From Saprospiraceae bacterium (GTDB lineage Bacteria; Bacteroidota; Bacteroidia; Chitinophagales; Saprospiraceae): a DNA stretch of 38,926 nt. Below are positions 23,985-32,030 of the stretch, piece by piece (within the stretch, counting starts at the first letter, position 1; the number at the start of each line of letters is the position of its first letter). Below the pieces are notes generated by a model that did no database searches, was not told the origin of the DNA, and saw only the letters and a list, made by a program, of their open reading frames with translations. The DNA is taken from positions 1 to 38,926 of the forward strand of contig WFYJ01000099.1 of assembly GCA_015490175.1 (NCBI GenBank), written 5' to 3'. The position numbers and the translations under genes are program-made.

Positions 23985-24875
23985 TTACGGCAAAATGAGA
24001 TGGGTGGTGTTGTTGGTATTGTCGCACTCGCCGATGCCGAAGGTCTGCAACTGCAGGATGAGCACGTTGAGGTAGCGGGTGCGCGCGCGGATGTCGAAGC
24101 GGAAGCGGCCGCTCAGGGTTTGTCCGGGCTGCAGCACGTGGCCTTCCACCTTGCCGGTGGTGTGCAGCAGTTGATCGCCCAGCAGGATGGCGCCGCGCGT
24201 CAGCTCGGGCACTCCCGACACGTAGGCGGCGATACGGACGCCGTCGGCGCCGTCGTGGCGTTTGCCCTTGAGCGGTACGGGCCCCTTGCCTTTGTTGGTC
24301 ACCTTGAACTCGACCTCCATCCAGCGCTTGCCGGGCTCGGTGATGCGCACCTGTTCGAAAGCCAGGTCGCCACAAGGCAGCTCGTCGCGCTGCAGCGAGT
24401 CGTGGGTCCGATAGCCTTCGCCGCCCTTGGCGGAAAAGAGCACGCGGGGTGTGGCAGGGGCTTTCTGCTCGGCAGGTTGCTGTGCGAGCGGGCGCTCGAA
24501 CAGCCGGATCACCACGGTGCGCCGCCCCGACACTTCGCCGGGCTGCAGCACCAGGCGCTGCCCGAACAGCCCTTCGACGAACTGGCTGCGGTAGCCACCC
24601 AGTCGCGCCTCGAAAAAGCCGGGGTCGTAGTTGATGGTCACCCAGTGCGCCTGGTCGCGCCGCGACAGGTCGACGGGCTTGCTGCCGGTATTGACGATGG
24701 TGCAGCGCACCTTGATGAAGTCGGTAGCACGACGCACCACCTCCACGTCTTTGACGTAGAGCCGGTATCCACTGTAGCCCGATTGCGCCCGGGTGCCGTT
24801 TGGCGAAAGCCAGAAAAGGAAAAACACCCCGCCCCACAAAAGCAAGGAGTGTGTAAGTATGCGCTTGCCGTTCAT
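23985..24875 (-). CDS. Secreted protein with two CARDB-like domains
   Basis: 296 residues with a signal peptide (LLLWGGVFFLFWLSPNGTRAQ; cleavage near Ala30). Two Ig-like modules are suggested: VRCTIVNTGSKPVDL (about 55-70) and VEFKVTNKGKGPVPL (about 190-205), each followed by loops ending in patterns like LLHTTGKVEG and NTNNTTH. The NTG/NKG plus NTNN signature is typical of CARDB-type adhesion modules. No enzyme motif and no type IX sorting domain are visible at the C-terminus. Probably periplasmic or surface-associated. A TTACGGCAAAA variant of the hairpin word overlaps the stop codon. Confidence 0.75.
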   Translation of the reverse strand: MNGKRILTHSLLLWGGVFFLFWLSPNGTRAQSGYSGYRLYVKDVEVVRRATDFIKVRCTIVNTGSKPVDLSRRDQAHWVTINYDPGFFEARLGGYRSQFVEGLFGQRLVLQPGEVSGRRTVVIRLFERPLAQQPAEQKAPATPRVLFSAKGGEGYRTHDSLQRDELPCGDLAFEQVRITEPGKRWMEVEFKVTNKGKGPVPLKGKRHDGADGVRIAAYVSGVPELTRGAILLGDQLLHTTGKVEGHVLQPGQTLSGRFRFDIRARTRYLNVLILQLQTFGIGECDNTNNTTHLILP

Positions 24876-24969
24876 ATTGCAAAATCCGTGTGTCCGTAAT
24901 GGACCTGTCTCGTTCCTTTCAGAAACCTTGCCAAGTGGGTGTTCGGGCGGTGGGGTGCTTTGCTAACGC

Positions 24970-25491
24970 TCAATCTTCGCTTTCGTTGCCCATCTGGTTG
25001 AGAATGTCCACGGGCCGGTCGATGCTTTCGAGCAGTGAGATGAACGTCTCGGTGCGCTGGATGCCCTGGATCTTCTGGATCTTGTCGTGGAGCACTTCGC
25101 GCAGGTGCGTGGTGTCGCGGCACACGATCTTGGCGAAGATGTTGTAGATGCCGGTGGTGTAGTGTGCGGAGACGATTTCCGGAATCTGCTCCAACTGGGC
25201 GGCCACGTCGTCGTACAGGGAGCTCTTGTCGAGGTAGATGCCGAGAAAGGCCATGATGTCGTAGCCCAGCTTTTCGTAGTCGATCACGAGGTGGGCACCC
25301 TTCACCACGCCCATCTCCTCCATCTTGCGCATGCGCACGTGTACGGTGCCACTCGATACGTACAGCTCGCGGGCGATCTCGGTATAGGGTCGGGTGGCAT
25401 CGAGCATGAGCATGGAAAGGATCTTCAGGTCCAGTTCGTCCAGCTCGCGGCTCTTTTCCCTGTCTTTCTTCGTTCGGCCAGAGTGCGGCAT
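24970..25491 (-). CDS. Lrp/AsnC-family transcriptional regulator
   Basis: 173 residues from the ATG at 25491. Helix-turn-helix in LDELDLKILSMLMLDATRPY to VSSGTVHVRMRKMEEMGVV (about 18-65), then the ligand-binding ACT-like domain with YDIMAFLGIYL and HYTTGIYNIFAKIVC. Such regulators bind DNA as dimers or octamers and usually sense amino acids. It is divergent from an M20 amidohydrolase with a secretion signal, which could be a target, but no operator was recognised. The longer open frame upstream is a shadow through a 9-bp satellite. Confidence 0.92.
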   Translation of the reverse strand: MPHSGRTKKDREKSRELDELDLKILSMLMLDATRPYTEIARELYVSSGTVHVRMRKMEEMGVVKGAHLVIDYEKLGYDIMAFLGIYLDKSSLYDDVAAQLEQIPEIVSAHYTTGIYNIFAKIVCRDTTHLREVLHDKIQKIQGIQRTETFISLLESIDRPVDILNQMGNESED

Positions 25492-25556
25492 GTGGCTTGT
25501 CTTTTTTCGGCTTTCGCCAAAAATGAGGAAAAAGGATGAGATGGGGAAAATGGTCG

Positions 25557-25605
25557 AACCGGTGGAATCGGTCAAATCGGTGGAATCGGTGGAATCGGAG
25601 GACCT
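25557..25605. repeat. Nonamer satellite (GGTGGAATC)
   Basis: GGTGGAATC repeated with variants (GGTCAAATC, GGAGGACCT) in the Lrp/M20 divergent spacer. Confidence 0.8.
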
Positions 25606-25694
25606 GTTGGAAACCGGAAAGCAATCTCGACGGCCGTGCAGTGCAAATCCGACATTTTCCCCAAATTCACGGCTCAACCAAACGACTGCGAGCC

Positions 25695-27017
25695 ATGCGT
25701 TTTCTGACCCTGCTGTTGGCTTTGCTTCTGCTGGCACCTGCGCTCTCCGCCCAGACACCTGACTGGCTGGCCCGTGAAGTGGCGACCGATTACGCCGAGC
25801 TGGAAGCCTTTTACAAACACCTCCATCAGCATCCCGAGCTTTCGTTTTACGAATACCAGACCGCCGCCCGCCTGGCGACGGAGCTGCGCAAACTCGGCTT
25901 CGAGGTCACGGAAAAGGTAGGCGGCACGGGCGTGGTGGGCGTCCTGCGCAATGGCGAGGGGCCGGTCGTGCTGGTGCGCACCGACATGGACGCCCTGCCC
26001 GTCGAAGAGGCCACCGGCCTGCCCTATGCCAGCACCGTGCGCACCAGGGACGAGGCCGGCAACGAGGTGGGCGTGATGCACGCCTGCGGTCACGACATCC
26101 ACATGACCGTGTGGTTGGGAGCTGCCCGTGCCCTGGCGCGTCATCGCGACCGCTGGTCGGGCACGCTGGTCTTCATCGGGCAGCCCGCCGAAGAGCGCGG
26201 CGGCGGCGCCAAAGCCATGCTGGCCGACGGCCTTTACGAGCGCTTCCCCTATCCCGATTACGGGTTGGCGCTGCACGTCAGCTCCAACCTGCCGGCGGGC
26301 ACGCTCGGCTACTGCCCGGGCTACGCCATGGCCAACGTAGATATGGTGGATATCACGGTGCACGGCCGCGGCGGCCACGGCGCCTATCCGCACACCACCA
26401 TCGATCCGGTAGTGCTCTCGGCGCGCATCATCATGGCACTGCAGACCATTGTCAGTCGCGAAATATCGCCCATCGATCCGGCCGTGTTGACGGTAGGCGC
26501 CATCCATGGCGGCACCAAGGGCAACGTCATCCCCGACGACGTGCACCTGCAGCTCACCCTGCGCTCGTACAAGGAAGAAGTGCGCCAGGCGCTGATAGAC
26601 AAGATCAAGCGGATCTGCCGCGGCGAAGCCATCTCGGCCGGCCTGCCCGAAGATCTGATGCCCGAGATCGAGCTGCGGCCCGAACATACGCCCGCCCTGT
26701 ACAACGATCCCGAGCTGACGCAAAGGGTGGTGTCGGTGTTTCGGAACACTTTCGGCGACGAGCGCGTGGTGCCGCTCGAACCGGAAATGGTGGGCGAAGA
26801 CTTCGCCCGCTATGGACTGACCGAACCGCGCGTGCCCATCTTCATGTTTCGCCTCGGCGCAGCCGATCCAGAGCTGGTTGAGGCAGCCGCACGCGGCGAG
26901 GCCGTCCTGCCGTCGCTGCACTCGGCGCGCTTTGCGCCCGTGCCCGAGCCTGCCATCAAGACCGGCGTGACGGCTATGACCGAGGCCATCCTCCATTTGC
27001 TGGAAAGCAAAAAGTGA
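25695..27017 (+). CDS. Secreted M20-family metallo-amidohydrolase
   Basis: 440 residues with a signal peptide (MRFLTLLLALLLLAPALSAQ). Zinc-site motifs: RTDMDALP (95-102), HACGHDIH (129-136) and PAEERGGGAK (about 164-173); HSARFAP near the C-terminus supplies the last ligand. The insert GHGAYPHTTIDPV belongs to the dimerisation domain. Closest in style to the amidohydrolase/N-acyl amino acid hydrolase group (AbgB, IAA-amino acid hydrolase). It probably releases amino acids from acylated or dipeptide-like substrates in the periplasm. The start follows the signal peptide; the longer frame upstream is low-complexity. Confidence 0.92.
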   Translation: MRFLTLLLALLLLAPALSAQTPDWLAREVATDYAELEAFYKHLHQHPELSFYEYQTAARLATELRKLGFEVTEKVGGTGVVGVLRNGEGPVVLVRTDMDALPVEEATGLPYASTVRTRDEAGNEVGVMHACGHDIHMTVWLGAARALARHRDRWSGTLVFIGQPAEERGGGAKAMLADGLYERFPYPDYGLALHVSSNLPAGTLGYCPGYAMANVDMVDITVHGRGGHGAYPHTTIDPVVLSARIIMALQTIVSREISPIDPAVLTVGAIHGGTKGNVIPDDVHLQLTLRSYKEEVRQALIDKIKRICRGEAISAGLPEDLMPEIELRPEHTPALYNDPELTQRVVSVFRNTFGDERVVPLEPEMVGEDFARYGLTEPRVPIFMFRLGAADPELVEAAARGEAVLPSLHSARFAPVPEPAIKTGVTAMTEAILHLLESKK

Positions 27018-27026
27018 AGGTCTGGA

Positions 27027-27130
27027 GGGTTGAGATTCCGACTGAGGTCGGAACAGGCTTCACTGCGTTCGATGTTGAGATGCCGGCTTCGCCGGCAATG
27101 TCGGCACCGTTGTGCGGTGGTGTGGATACC
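27027..27130 (+). repeat. RepF hairpin array 2 (GTTGA-punctuated)
   Basis: GGTTGAGA then TTCCGAC-TGAG-GTCGGAA; TGTTGAGA then TGCCGGC-TTC-GCCGGCA; then CACCG-TTGTG-CGGTG. Two stems are 7 bp and perfect. It starts 10 bp after the M20 stop codon. Confidence 0.75.
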
Positions 27131-27321
27131 CTGGCTTCAGGATGGCTCGGGAAACTCAGAGGCCATTATGGTCAAAATCGGTGGAATCGGCACTCTTCCC
27201 TCCTCACTCCTCAATATCCATCGTCAAAAATTCCCGGACAGGCGGACGTGTCAGACGCACGGCCGTGCGTCCCTACACAACCTCCGGACGCACTGCCGTG
27301 CGTCCCTACGCTCTCTATCTC
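27131..27321. repeat. Convergent spacer with palindromes and a RepE fragment
   Basis: ATCGTCAAAAATTCCCGGAC (27227-27240) is a RepE piece. Two inverted repeats follow: palindrome ACGCACGGCCGTGCGT (27255-27270) and GGACGCAC-TGCC-GTGCGTCC (27286-27305), both followed by CCTAC. Ends with ATTCACTCC words. No gene seen. Confidence 0.65.
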
Positions 27322-28278
27322 TCATTCACTCCTTCTCAAAAGACCGAACCCGGCAGGCACCTTGCGGGGGGCGCGCAGCAGGTCTTCGAGGGCGCCTTCA
27401 AGCTCGGGGAACAGCCACCGGAAGTCGGTTTCTTCGAGCCAGCGGCGCGGCCGCACGCGTGTGCTATAGAGGACCGTGTCGGCCATTTCGCCCATGCCCA
27501 GGCGCAACAGCCACGCGGGCACGGGCATGCCAAGTGCCAGACCGCGCCGGGTGCGCGCGATGGTCTTGACGAAGTCTTTGAGCCGGACGGGGCTGGGACT
27601 GACGCCGTTCCATGGCCCGGTCAGGGTGGGGCGGGTGAGCAGGTAGTGGATCATGCGCACCAGGTCGGTCACGTGGATCCAGCTATACCACTGGCGGCCG
27701 TTGCCGAACCAGGGTGCCATGCCGAACAGGCCGGGCAGGGCCAGCGGCTTGAGCGCGCCGCCTTCGCGGGCCAGCACGATGCCGATGCGCAGGCGCGCCG
27801 TGGCGATGCCGAGCGCTTCTATCTGTTGGGCTGCTGCTTCCCACGCTACAGCCAGCTCTGTGAGGAAGCCGTGGGTGCCGCGATGGCTGTCTTCATCCAC
27901 CCATTCGTCGGCCCGATTGCCGTAATAGCCGATAGCCGAAGCGGCAATGTAGCGCCGGGGCTTTACCTTGAGCTCGGCAAGCGCATCGCGCAGCAACAAA
28001 GTGGCATCGACGCGGCTTGTGATCAGCTCCCGCTTGCGCGCGCTGGTCCATGGCCGATCGGCGATGCCGGCCCCGGCGAGGTTGATGACCGCATCCACCC
28101 CTTCGAGGGCCGCGCGATCGATCTGGCGGGTGCCTACGTCCCAGCGATAAGCGGAATAATCGCGCACCTTGTCGGGGTGGCGCGAAAGCAGTCTGACTTC
28201 ATATCCTTGCTTGCGCAAAAAGGGGCACAGGTGGCTGCCCACGAGACCCGTACCGCCGGCAATGAGGATGGTTTTCAT
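27322..28278 (-). CDS. TIGR01777-family NAD(P)-dependent epimerase/oxidoreductase
   Basis: 318 residues from the ATG at 28278, which puts the Rossmann motif IAGGTGLVGSHL at the N-terminus (residues 5-16). SDR-like features: VDAVINLAGAGI, ASAIGYYGNR with the active-site Tyr, and the C-terminal DUF1731-type segment LGMGEMADTVLYSTRVRPRRWLEETDF. Members are called YfcH/SulA-like; the substrate is unknown. Cytoplasmic. The 3' end meets the spacer of RepF array 2. Divergent from the peptide-binding lipoprotein gene. Confidence 0.93.
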   Translation of the reverse strand: MKTILIAGGTGLVGSHLCPFLRKQGYEVRLLSRHPDKVRDYSAYRWDVGTRQIDRAALEGVDAVINLAGAGIADRPWTSARKRELITSRVDATLLLRDALAELKVKPRRYIAASAIGYYGNRADEWVDEDSHRGTHGFLTELAVAWEAAAQQIEALGIATARLRIGIVLAREGGALKPLALPGLFGMAPWFGNGRQWYSWIHVTDLVRMIHYLLTRPTLTGPWNGVSPSPVRLKDFVKTIARTRRGLALGMPVPAWLLRLGMGEMADTVLYSTRVRPRRWLEETDFRWLFPELEGALEDLLRAPRKVPAGFGLLRRSE

Positions 28279-28365
28279 GATATAGCTTGTAATTTGGATG
28301 GCAAGGCAAAAAGAACTTGTCGCTCCATGCAATGCAATACAACGACTGGCACAATGATTTCAAAT

Positions 28366-28393
28366 TTTGTTCATTTGTCATTTGTGATATTTG
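28366..28393 (+). promoter_or_regulatory. Possible promoter of the peptide-transport genes
   Basis: TTTG at 28366-28369 and GATATTTG at 28386-28393, 16 bp apart, 54 bp before the ATG. Partial match to the -33/-7 pattern. Confidence 0.35.
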
Positions 28394-28446
28394 CAAGGCC
28401 TCCCGAGAGAAAACGCTATTTTGCACGATCAACAATTCGAAATTTA

Positions 28447-30249
28447 ATGCGATTCCACAGATTCCTGCCCCTGCCGGGTGCGCTGGCGCTACTGCTTTCG
28501 CTCTCTGCCTGCAAGCGCGATGGTGAAACCACACAGCCGGAAGAAGGTTTCGAAGTCACCGTACGGCTGCCCTCCGAACCCGATCGGCTCAACCCGCTCA
28601 CCTACAGCTCCGCCTATGCGCTGCAAGTGTTCGAATTGACACATCAGCCGCTGATGAACTTCAATCCCGAGACGCTGCAGCTCGATCCTGTACTCATCGA
28701 AGATCGGCCTGCGGCTGCCGACATCACCGAGGGGCCCTGGGCAGGTGGCGTGGCCTATACCTTCAAAATTCTCGATGAGGCCGTGTGGGACAACGGCCGG
28801 CCGGTGACGGGCTACGACGTGGCCTTCTCGCTCAAGGCGCTGTTCAACCCGCACGTGCAGGCCCAGCGCTTGCGGCCCTATCTGGAAATGGTGCGCGAGG
28901 TGCGCATCGATCCGGACGACCCGCGGCGCTTCACGGTACTGACCGACCAGAAGTACATTCTGGGTGAGGCTGCGGTGAGCAACGTGACCGTCTTGCCCGA
29001 GTATGCCTATGACCCCGACACGCTCATGCGCCGCTATGCGCTGGCCGAGCTGACCGACCCGGCCCTGGCCGGCCGCTGGGAAAACGATACTACACTCATC
29101 CGCTTTGCCGAAGCATTCAATGGGGCGCGCTATGCGCGCGAACCCGGCTACGTTATCGGCTCGGGTCCCTATCGGCTGCTGGAGTGGGTGAGTGGCGAGC
29201 GGCTCGTGCTGGAGAAGAAAGAATCCTGGTGGGGCGATGCCCTTGCCGATCGCTATCCGATGTTGCTGGCGCGCCCGACGCGCATTTTCTTCAAGGTGAT
29301 CACAGATGCCTCGGCGGCGGCCCTGGCGCTGCGCAGTGAGGGCTTCGACGTGTCGGCACAGATGGACGTGCAGGACTTCCTCACGCTGCGCGACGACCCG
29401 CAGGTGGCGGCGAAGTACAATTTCTTCACCCCGCCCACCAACATCTATTACTTCATCTACCTCAACATGCGCAATCCCAAGCTGAGCGATCGGCGGGTGC
29501 GCCGGGCGCTGGCCCACCTGGTGGATGTGGATGCCATCATCGAACAGGCCTTCAACGGGCTGGGCATCCGCACCAACGGTCCCATTCACCCCGACAAGGA
29601 ATACTACGATGCCTCTTTGCCGCTCATCGAGTACGACCCCGAGCGGGCGCGCCAGCTTTTGGCGGAAGCCGGCTGGACCGACACCAATGGCAATGGCATC
29701 GTGGACAAAGAGCTGAATGGCCGACGCATCGAGATGCAGTTGCAGTTCACCATCAACACCGGCAGCAAGTTTGCCGAAGAGCTGGCTCTCATGGTGCAGG
29801 AGCAGGCCCGACGCGGCGGGGTGGCTATCGAGGTGACTCCCAAAGAGGTGAGTGCCCTGCGGCAGGCGTTGGTGCAGCGCGACTTCGAGCTGGCCGCCGG
29901 TGCTTTTGCCGCCGATCCCGTGCTGTACGACGACCTCAAGCAACTCTACCACTCTACGAGCGACCGCCCTGACGGCTTCAACCGGTTCGGCATCCACAAC
30001 GCCGAGCTCGATCAGGTGCTCGACGAAATCCAGGTGACGCTGGACAAGGACCGCCTCTTTGCTCTCTACAAGAAGATGCAGCGCATCATTTACGAAGAGC
30101 AGCCCCAGATCTTCCTGTTCATCCCTCAGGAGCGCATCGTCATCCACAAGCGCTTCGAGGCCAGGGCATCGGCGCGCAAACCGGGCTACTACGTGCCACA
30201 CTTCCGGCTGAATCCGGACTGGGATTCGGGTGCCAAAAATGCTGAGTGA
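28447..30249 (+). CDS. Peptide/nickel-type ABC substrate-binding lipoprotein (SBP_bac_5)
   Basis: 600 residues from the ATG at 28447. Lipoprotein signal with lipobox LSAC (Cys22). Family pattern: VRLPSEPDRLNPLTYSSAYAL at the start, DEAVWDNGRPVTGYDVAFSL, IGSGPYRLLEWVSGERLVLEK and RRALAHLVDVDAIIEQAFNG. It binds oligopeptides or similar ligands on the outer face of the inner membrane. The frame is open for another 445 codons upstream, but that stretch is antisense to the TIGR01777 gene and repeats. The next gene overlaps its stop by one base (TGATG). Confidence 0.93.
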   Translation: MRFHRFLPLPGALALLLSLSACKRDGETTQPEEGFEVTVRLPSEPDRLNPLTYSSAYALQVFELTHQPLMNFNPETLQLDPVLIEDRPAAADITEGPWAGGVAYTFKILDEAVWDNGRPVTGYDVAFSLKALFNPHVQAQRLRPYLEMVREVRIDPDDPRRFTVLTDQKYILGEAAVSNVTVLPEYAYDPDTLMRRYALAELTDPALAGRWENDTTLIRFAEAFNGARYAREPGYVIGSGPYRLLEWVSGERLVLEKKESWWGDALADRYPMLLARPTRIFFKVITDASAAALALRSEGFDVSAQMDVQDFLTLRDDPQVAAKYNFFTPPTNIYYFIYLNMRNPKLSDRRVRRALAHLVDVDAIIEQAFNGLGIRTNGPIHPDKEYYDASLPLIEYDPERARQLLAEAGWTDTNGNGIVDKELNGRRIEMQLQFTINTGSKFAEELALMVQEQARRGGVAIEVTPKEVSALRQALVQRDFELAAGAFAADPVLYDDLKQLYHSTSDRPDGFNRFGIHNAELDQVLDEIQVTLDKDRLFALYKKMQRIIYEEQPQIFLFIPQERIVIHKRFEARASARKPGYYVPHFRLNPDWDSGAKNAE

Positions 30250-31655
30250 TGTATCTGCTTCGCCGGCTGGTGCTGTCGCTGTTTACGCTGTGGGTGCTGT
30301 CCATGCTGGTGTATGGACTGAGCACGCTGGTGCCCGGCGATCCGGTATTGCGTTTCCTTCCGGAAAACCCCACCCACGGAGGACTGCAACAGATGGAAAG
30401 GGCCGAGCAGCAGTACCGGCGGCTGGCGGCCTCGCTCGGCCTGGACAAGCCGCCCTTTTACTTCAGCATTCGCCCGGCAGCATGGCCCGACACGCTCTGG
30501 CGCATCCAGCCCCTGACGCGCCGGCGCGCCCTGGACCATCTGACGGGGCGCTACGGCAACTGGCCGCTCGTGCAGGAATGGTATCGCGACCTGCGCGTCC
30601 TCGAACGTGCCCTTGCCGCCATGCCTGCCGACGGACGCAAGCTGCTGCTCGACGAGACCCAGCGCCTCGTGACCTCCCTGACCATTGCCGACAATCCGCT
30701 CATCATCCGTACGACGCTGCGCCAGCTTGGCGAGGTGGTGGCGTCCGACAGCACGCTGTCGCGCACCCTCTCGCCCCTCATCGAAGCGGCAGGCCTGACC
30801 TTTGCGCGCCTCGAAGACCAGGCCACGCCGGCCCGCTGCTATGTGCCCGACTTCAAGTGGTACGGCTTCGACAACCGCTACCAATGGTGGATGGGGCAGT
30901 TGCTCAGCGGTGAAATGGGCATCTCGCTGCTCGACAGCAGGCCCGTGCGCGACAAGCTGAGCGATGCCCTGGTCTGGACGCTGATGCTCAATCTCCTGTC
31001 GCTGGCACTGGTGTGGCTGCTGGGCATCCCGCTGGGTCTGTGGACGGGGCGGAAGGCCCGCCACCCTATAGCCCGGGCGGTGACGGCGGCGCTCGACCTG
31101 CTCTACAGCATGCCGTCGATGTGGGTGGCCATGCTGCTGCTGGTGTTCTTCACCACGCCCATGTTCGGCATGGACTGGTTCGAAGGCATCTGGTTGTCGG
31201 ATGTGCCCGTACATGCCTCGATCGGGGAGCGCCTGGCGGCCATGAGCCACCACATGGTATTGCCGGTCATCTGTCTTACCTATCCGGTGCTGGCTTTCTT
31301 CGTCAGGCAATTGAAGCAGGGAATGGCACATGCCCTGCAGCAGGAATACGTGCGTGCGGCACGCGCGCGAGGGCTGAGCGAGCGCGCCATCGTCTGGCGC
31401 CATGCTTTCCGCAATGCCCTTTTTCCGCTCATCACCATCGCGGGCCAGATGGTGCCCCGCCTCTTTGCCGGCTCGGTCATCATCGAAACCATTTTCAACA
31501 TACCCGGCATCGGTCGGCTCATCTACGACTCCATCCTGCGCCAGGACTGGCCCGTGGCTTTTGCCGGAGTGATGATCACCGCCGTGCTGACCATCCTGGG
31601 CTACCTGCTGACCGACTTCCTGTACCACCGCGCCGACCCACGCGTGCGGTTTTGA
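30249..31655 (+). CDS. DppB/OppB-like ABC permease with long periplasmic insert
   Basis: 468 residues, well above the 310-340 usual for DppB. First helix LLRRLVLSLFTLWVLSMLVYG (3-23), then about 190 residues of soluble, mostly helical sequence (30-220), then the standard permease with GEMGISLLDSRPVRDKL, five helices and the EAA loop AARARGLSERAIVWRHAFRNALFPL. An in-frame GTG lies one codon earlier; ATG overlaps the upstream stop (TGATG). It forms half of a peptide importer pore. The usual DppC partner and both ATPases are absent; after it comes repeat DNA and the convergent dnaB. Confidence 0.9.
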   Translation: MYLLRRLVLSLFTLWVLSMLVYGLSTLVPGDPVLRFLPENPTHGGLQQMERAEQQYRRLAASLGLDKPPFYFSIRPAAWPDTLWRIQPLTRRRALDHLTGRYGNWPLVQEWYRDLRVLERALAAMPADGRKLLLDETQRLVTSLTIADNPLIIRTTLRQLGEVVASDSTLSRTLSPLIEAAGLTFARLEDQATPARCYVPDFKWYGFDNRYQWWMGQLLSGEMGISLLDSRPVRDKLSDALVWTLMLNLLSLALVWLLGIPLGLWTGRKARHPIARAVTAALDLLYSMPSMWVAMLLLVFFTTPMFGMDWFEGIWLSDVPVHASIGERLAAMSHHMVLPVICLTYPVLAFFVRQLKQGMAHALQQEYVRAARARGLSERAIVWRHAFRNALFPLITIAGQMVPRLFAGSVIIETIFNIPGIGRLIYDSILRQDWPVAFAGVMITAVLTILGYLLTDFLYHRADPRVRF

Positions 31656-31680
31656 CGAGGGAGTGAAGAGCGAGGGAGCG

Positions 31681-31775
31681 AGGTTGAGACCGCTACGCGG
31701 ATGTTGAGATTCCGACAGGTCGGATCCTGTCCCGGATACGGGAACAGGCGCCCCCGGGCAGGGCTGGTTGAGTCA
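31681..31775 (+). repeat. RepF hairpin array 3 (GTTGA-punctuated)
   Basis: GGTTGAGA CCGC-TAC-GCGG; TGTTGAGA TTCCGAC-AG-GTCGGAT; CCTGTCCCGGATACGGGAAC; CCCCCGGGCAGGG; then GGTTGAG. Located between convergent dppB-like and dnaB genes. Confidence 0.75.
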
Positions 31776-31834
31776 ATATCCTGACAATCAACTTCAAAAA
31801 AACGCTTACCCCTCAACCTGGCCAAAAGCTGCGC

Positions 31835-31890
31835 GCAAACTGCGTTCATCTGCGACCGAAGGCTGCGGTTTTTGGCTGAGGAATCGTCGA
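31835..31890 (+). repeat. RepC copy 2
   Basis: GCGCGCAAACTGCG, CTGCGACCGAAGGCTGCGG, TTTTTGGCTGAGGAATCG; then a GAGGAACGAG linker into RepB copy 2. Confidence 0.75.
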
Positions 31891-31901
31891 GGAACGAGCC
31901 T

Positions 31902-31993
31902 GCTGAAAAAAGTCGAAAAATCATTTCAGTTACACAGAGATCCACTGAGCACGCACTGATTTTCACAGAGTTGTAAAACCTGAACGCTCAACC
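31902..31993 (+). repeat. RepB copy 2
   Basis: CCTGCTGAAAAAAGTCGAAA, TCATTTCAGTTACACAGAGA, CCACTGAGCACGCACTGATT, TTCACAGAGTTGTAAAACC and heptamers TGAACGC, TCAACCT. Same order as 14500-14587 (inverted). A piece of RepD (CTTTTTGCAG) follows before dnaB. Confidence 0.8.
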
Positions 31994-32030
31994 TTTTTGC
32001 AGGGGGACCCAATCCTCGCATCTTCGAACA

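Noticed and set aside
27112-28446. In-frame 445-codon extension of the substrate-binding protein
   Set aside because: It covers repeat DNA and the antisense strand of the TIGR01777 gene; the lipoprotein signal marks the real start.
28489-30201. 570-codon frame antisense to the peptide-binding lipoprotein
   Set aside because: No start context or motifs; the sense frame has a lipobox and family pattern.
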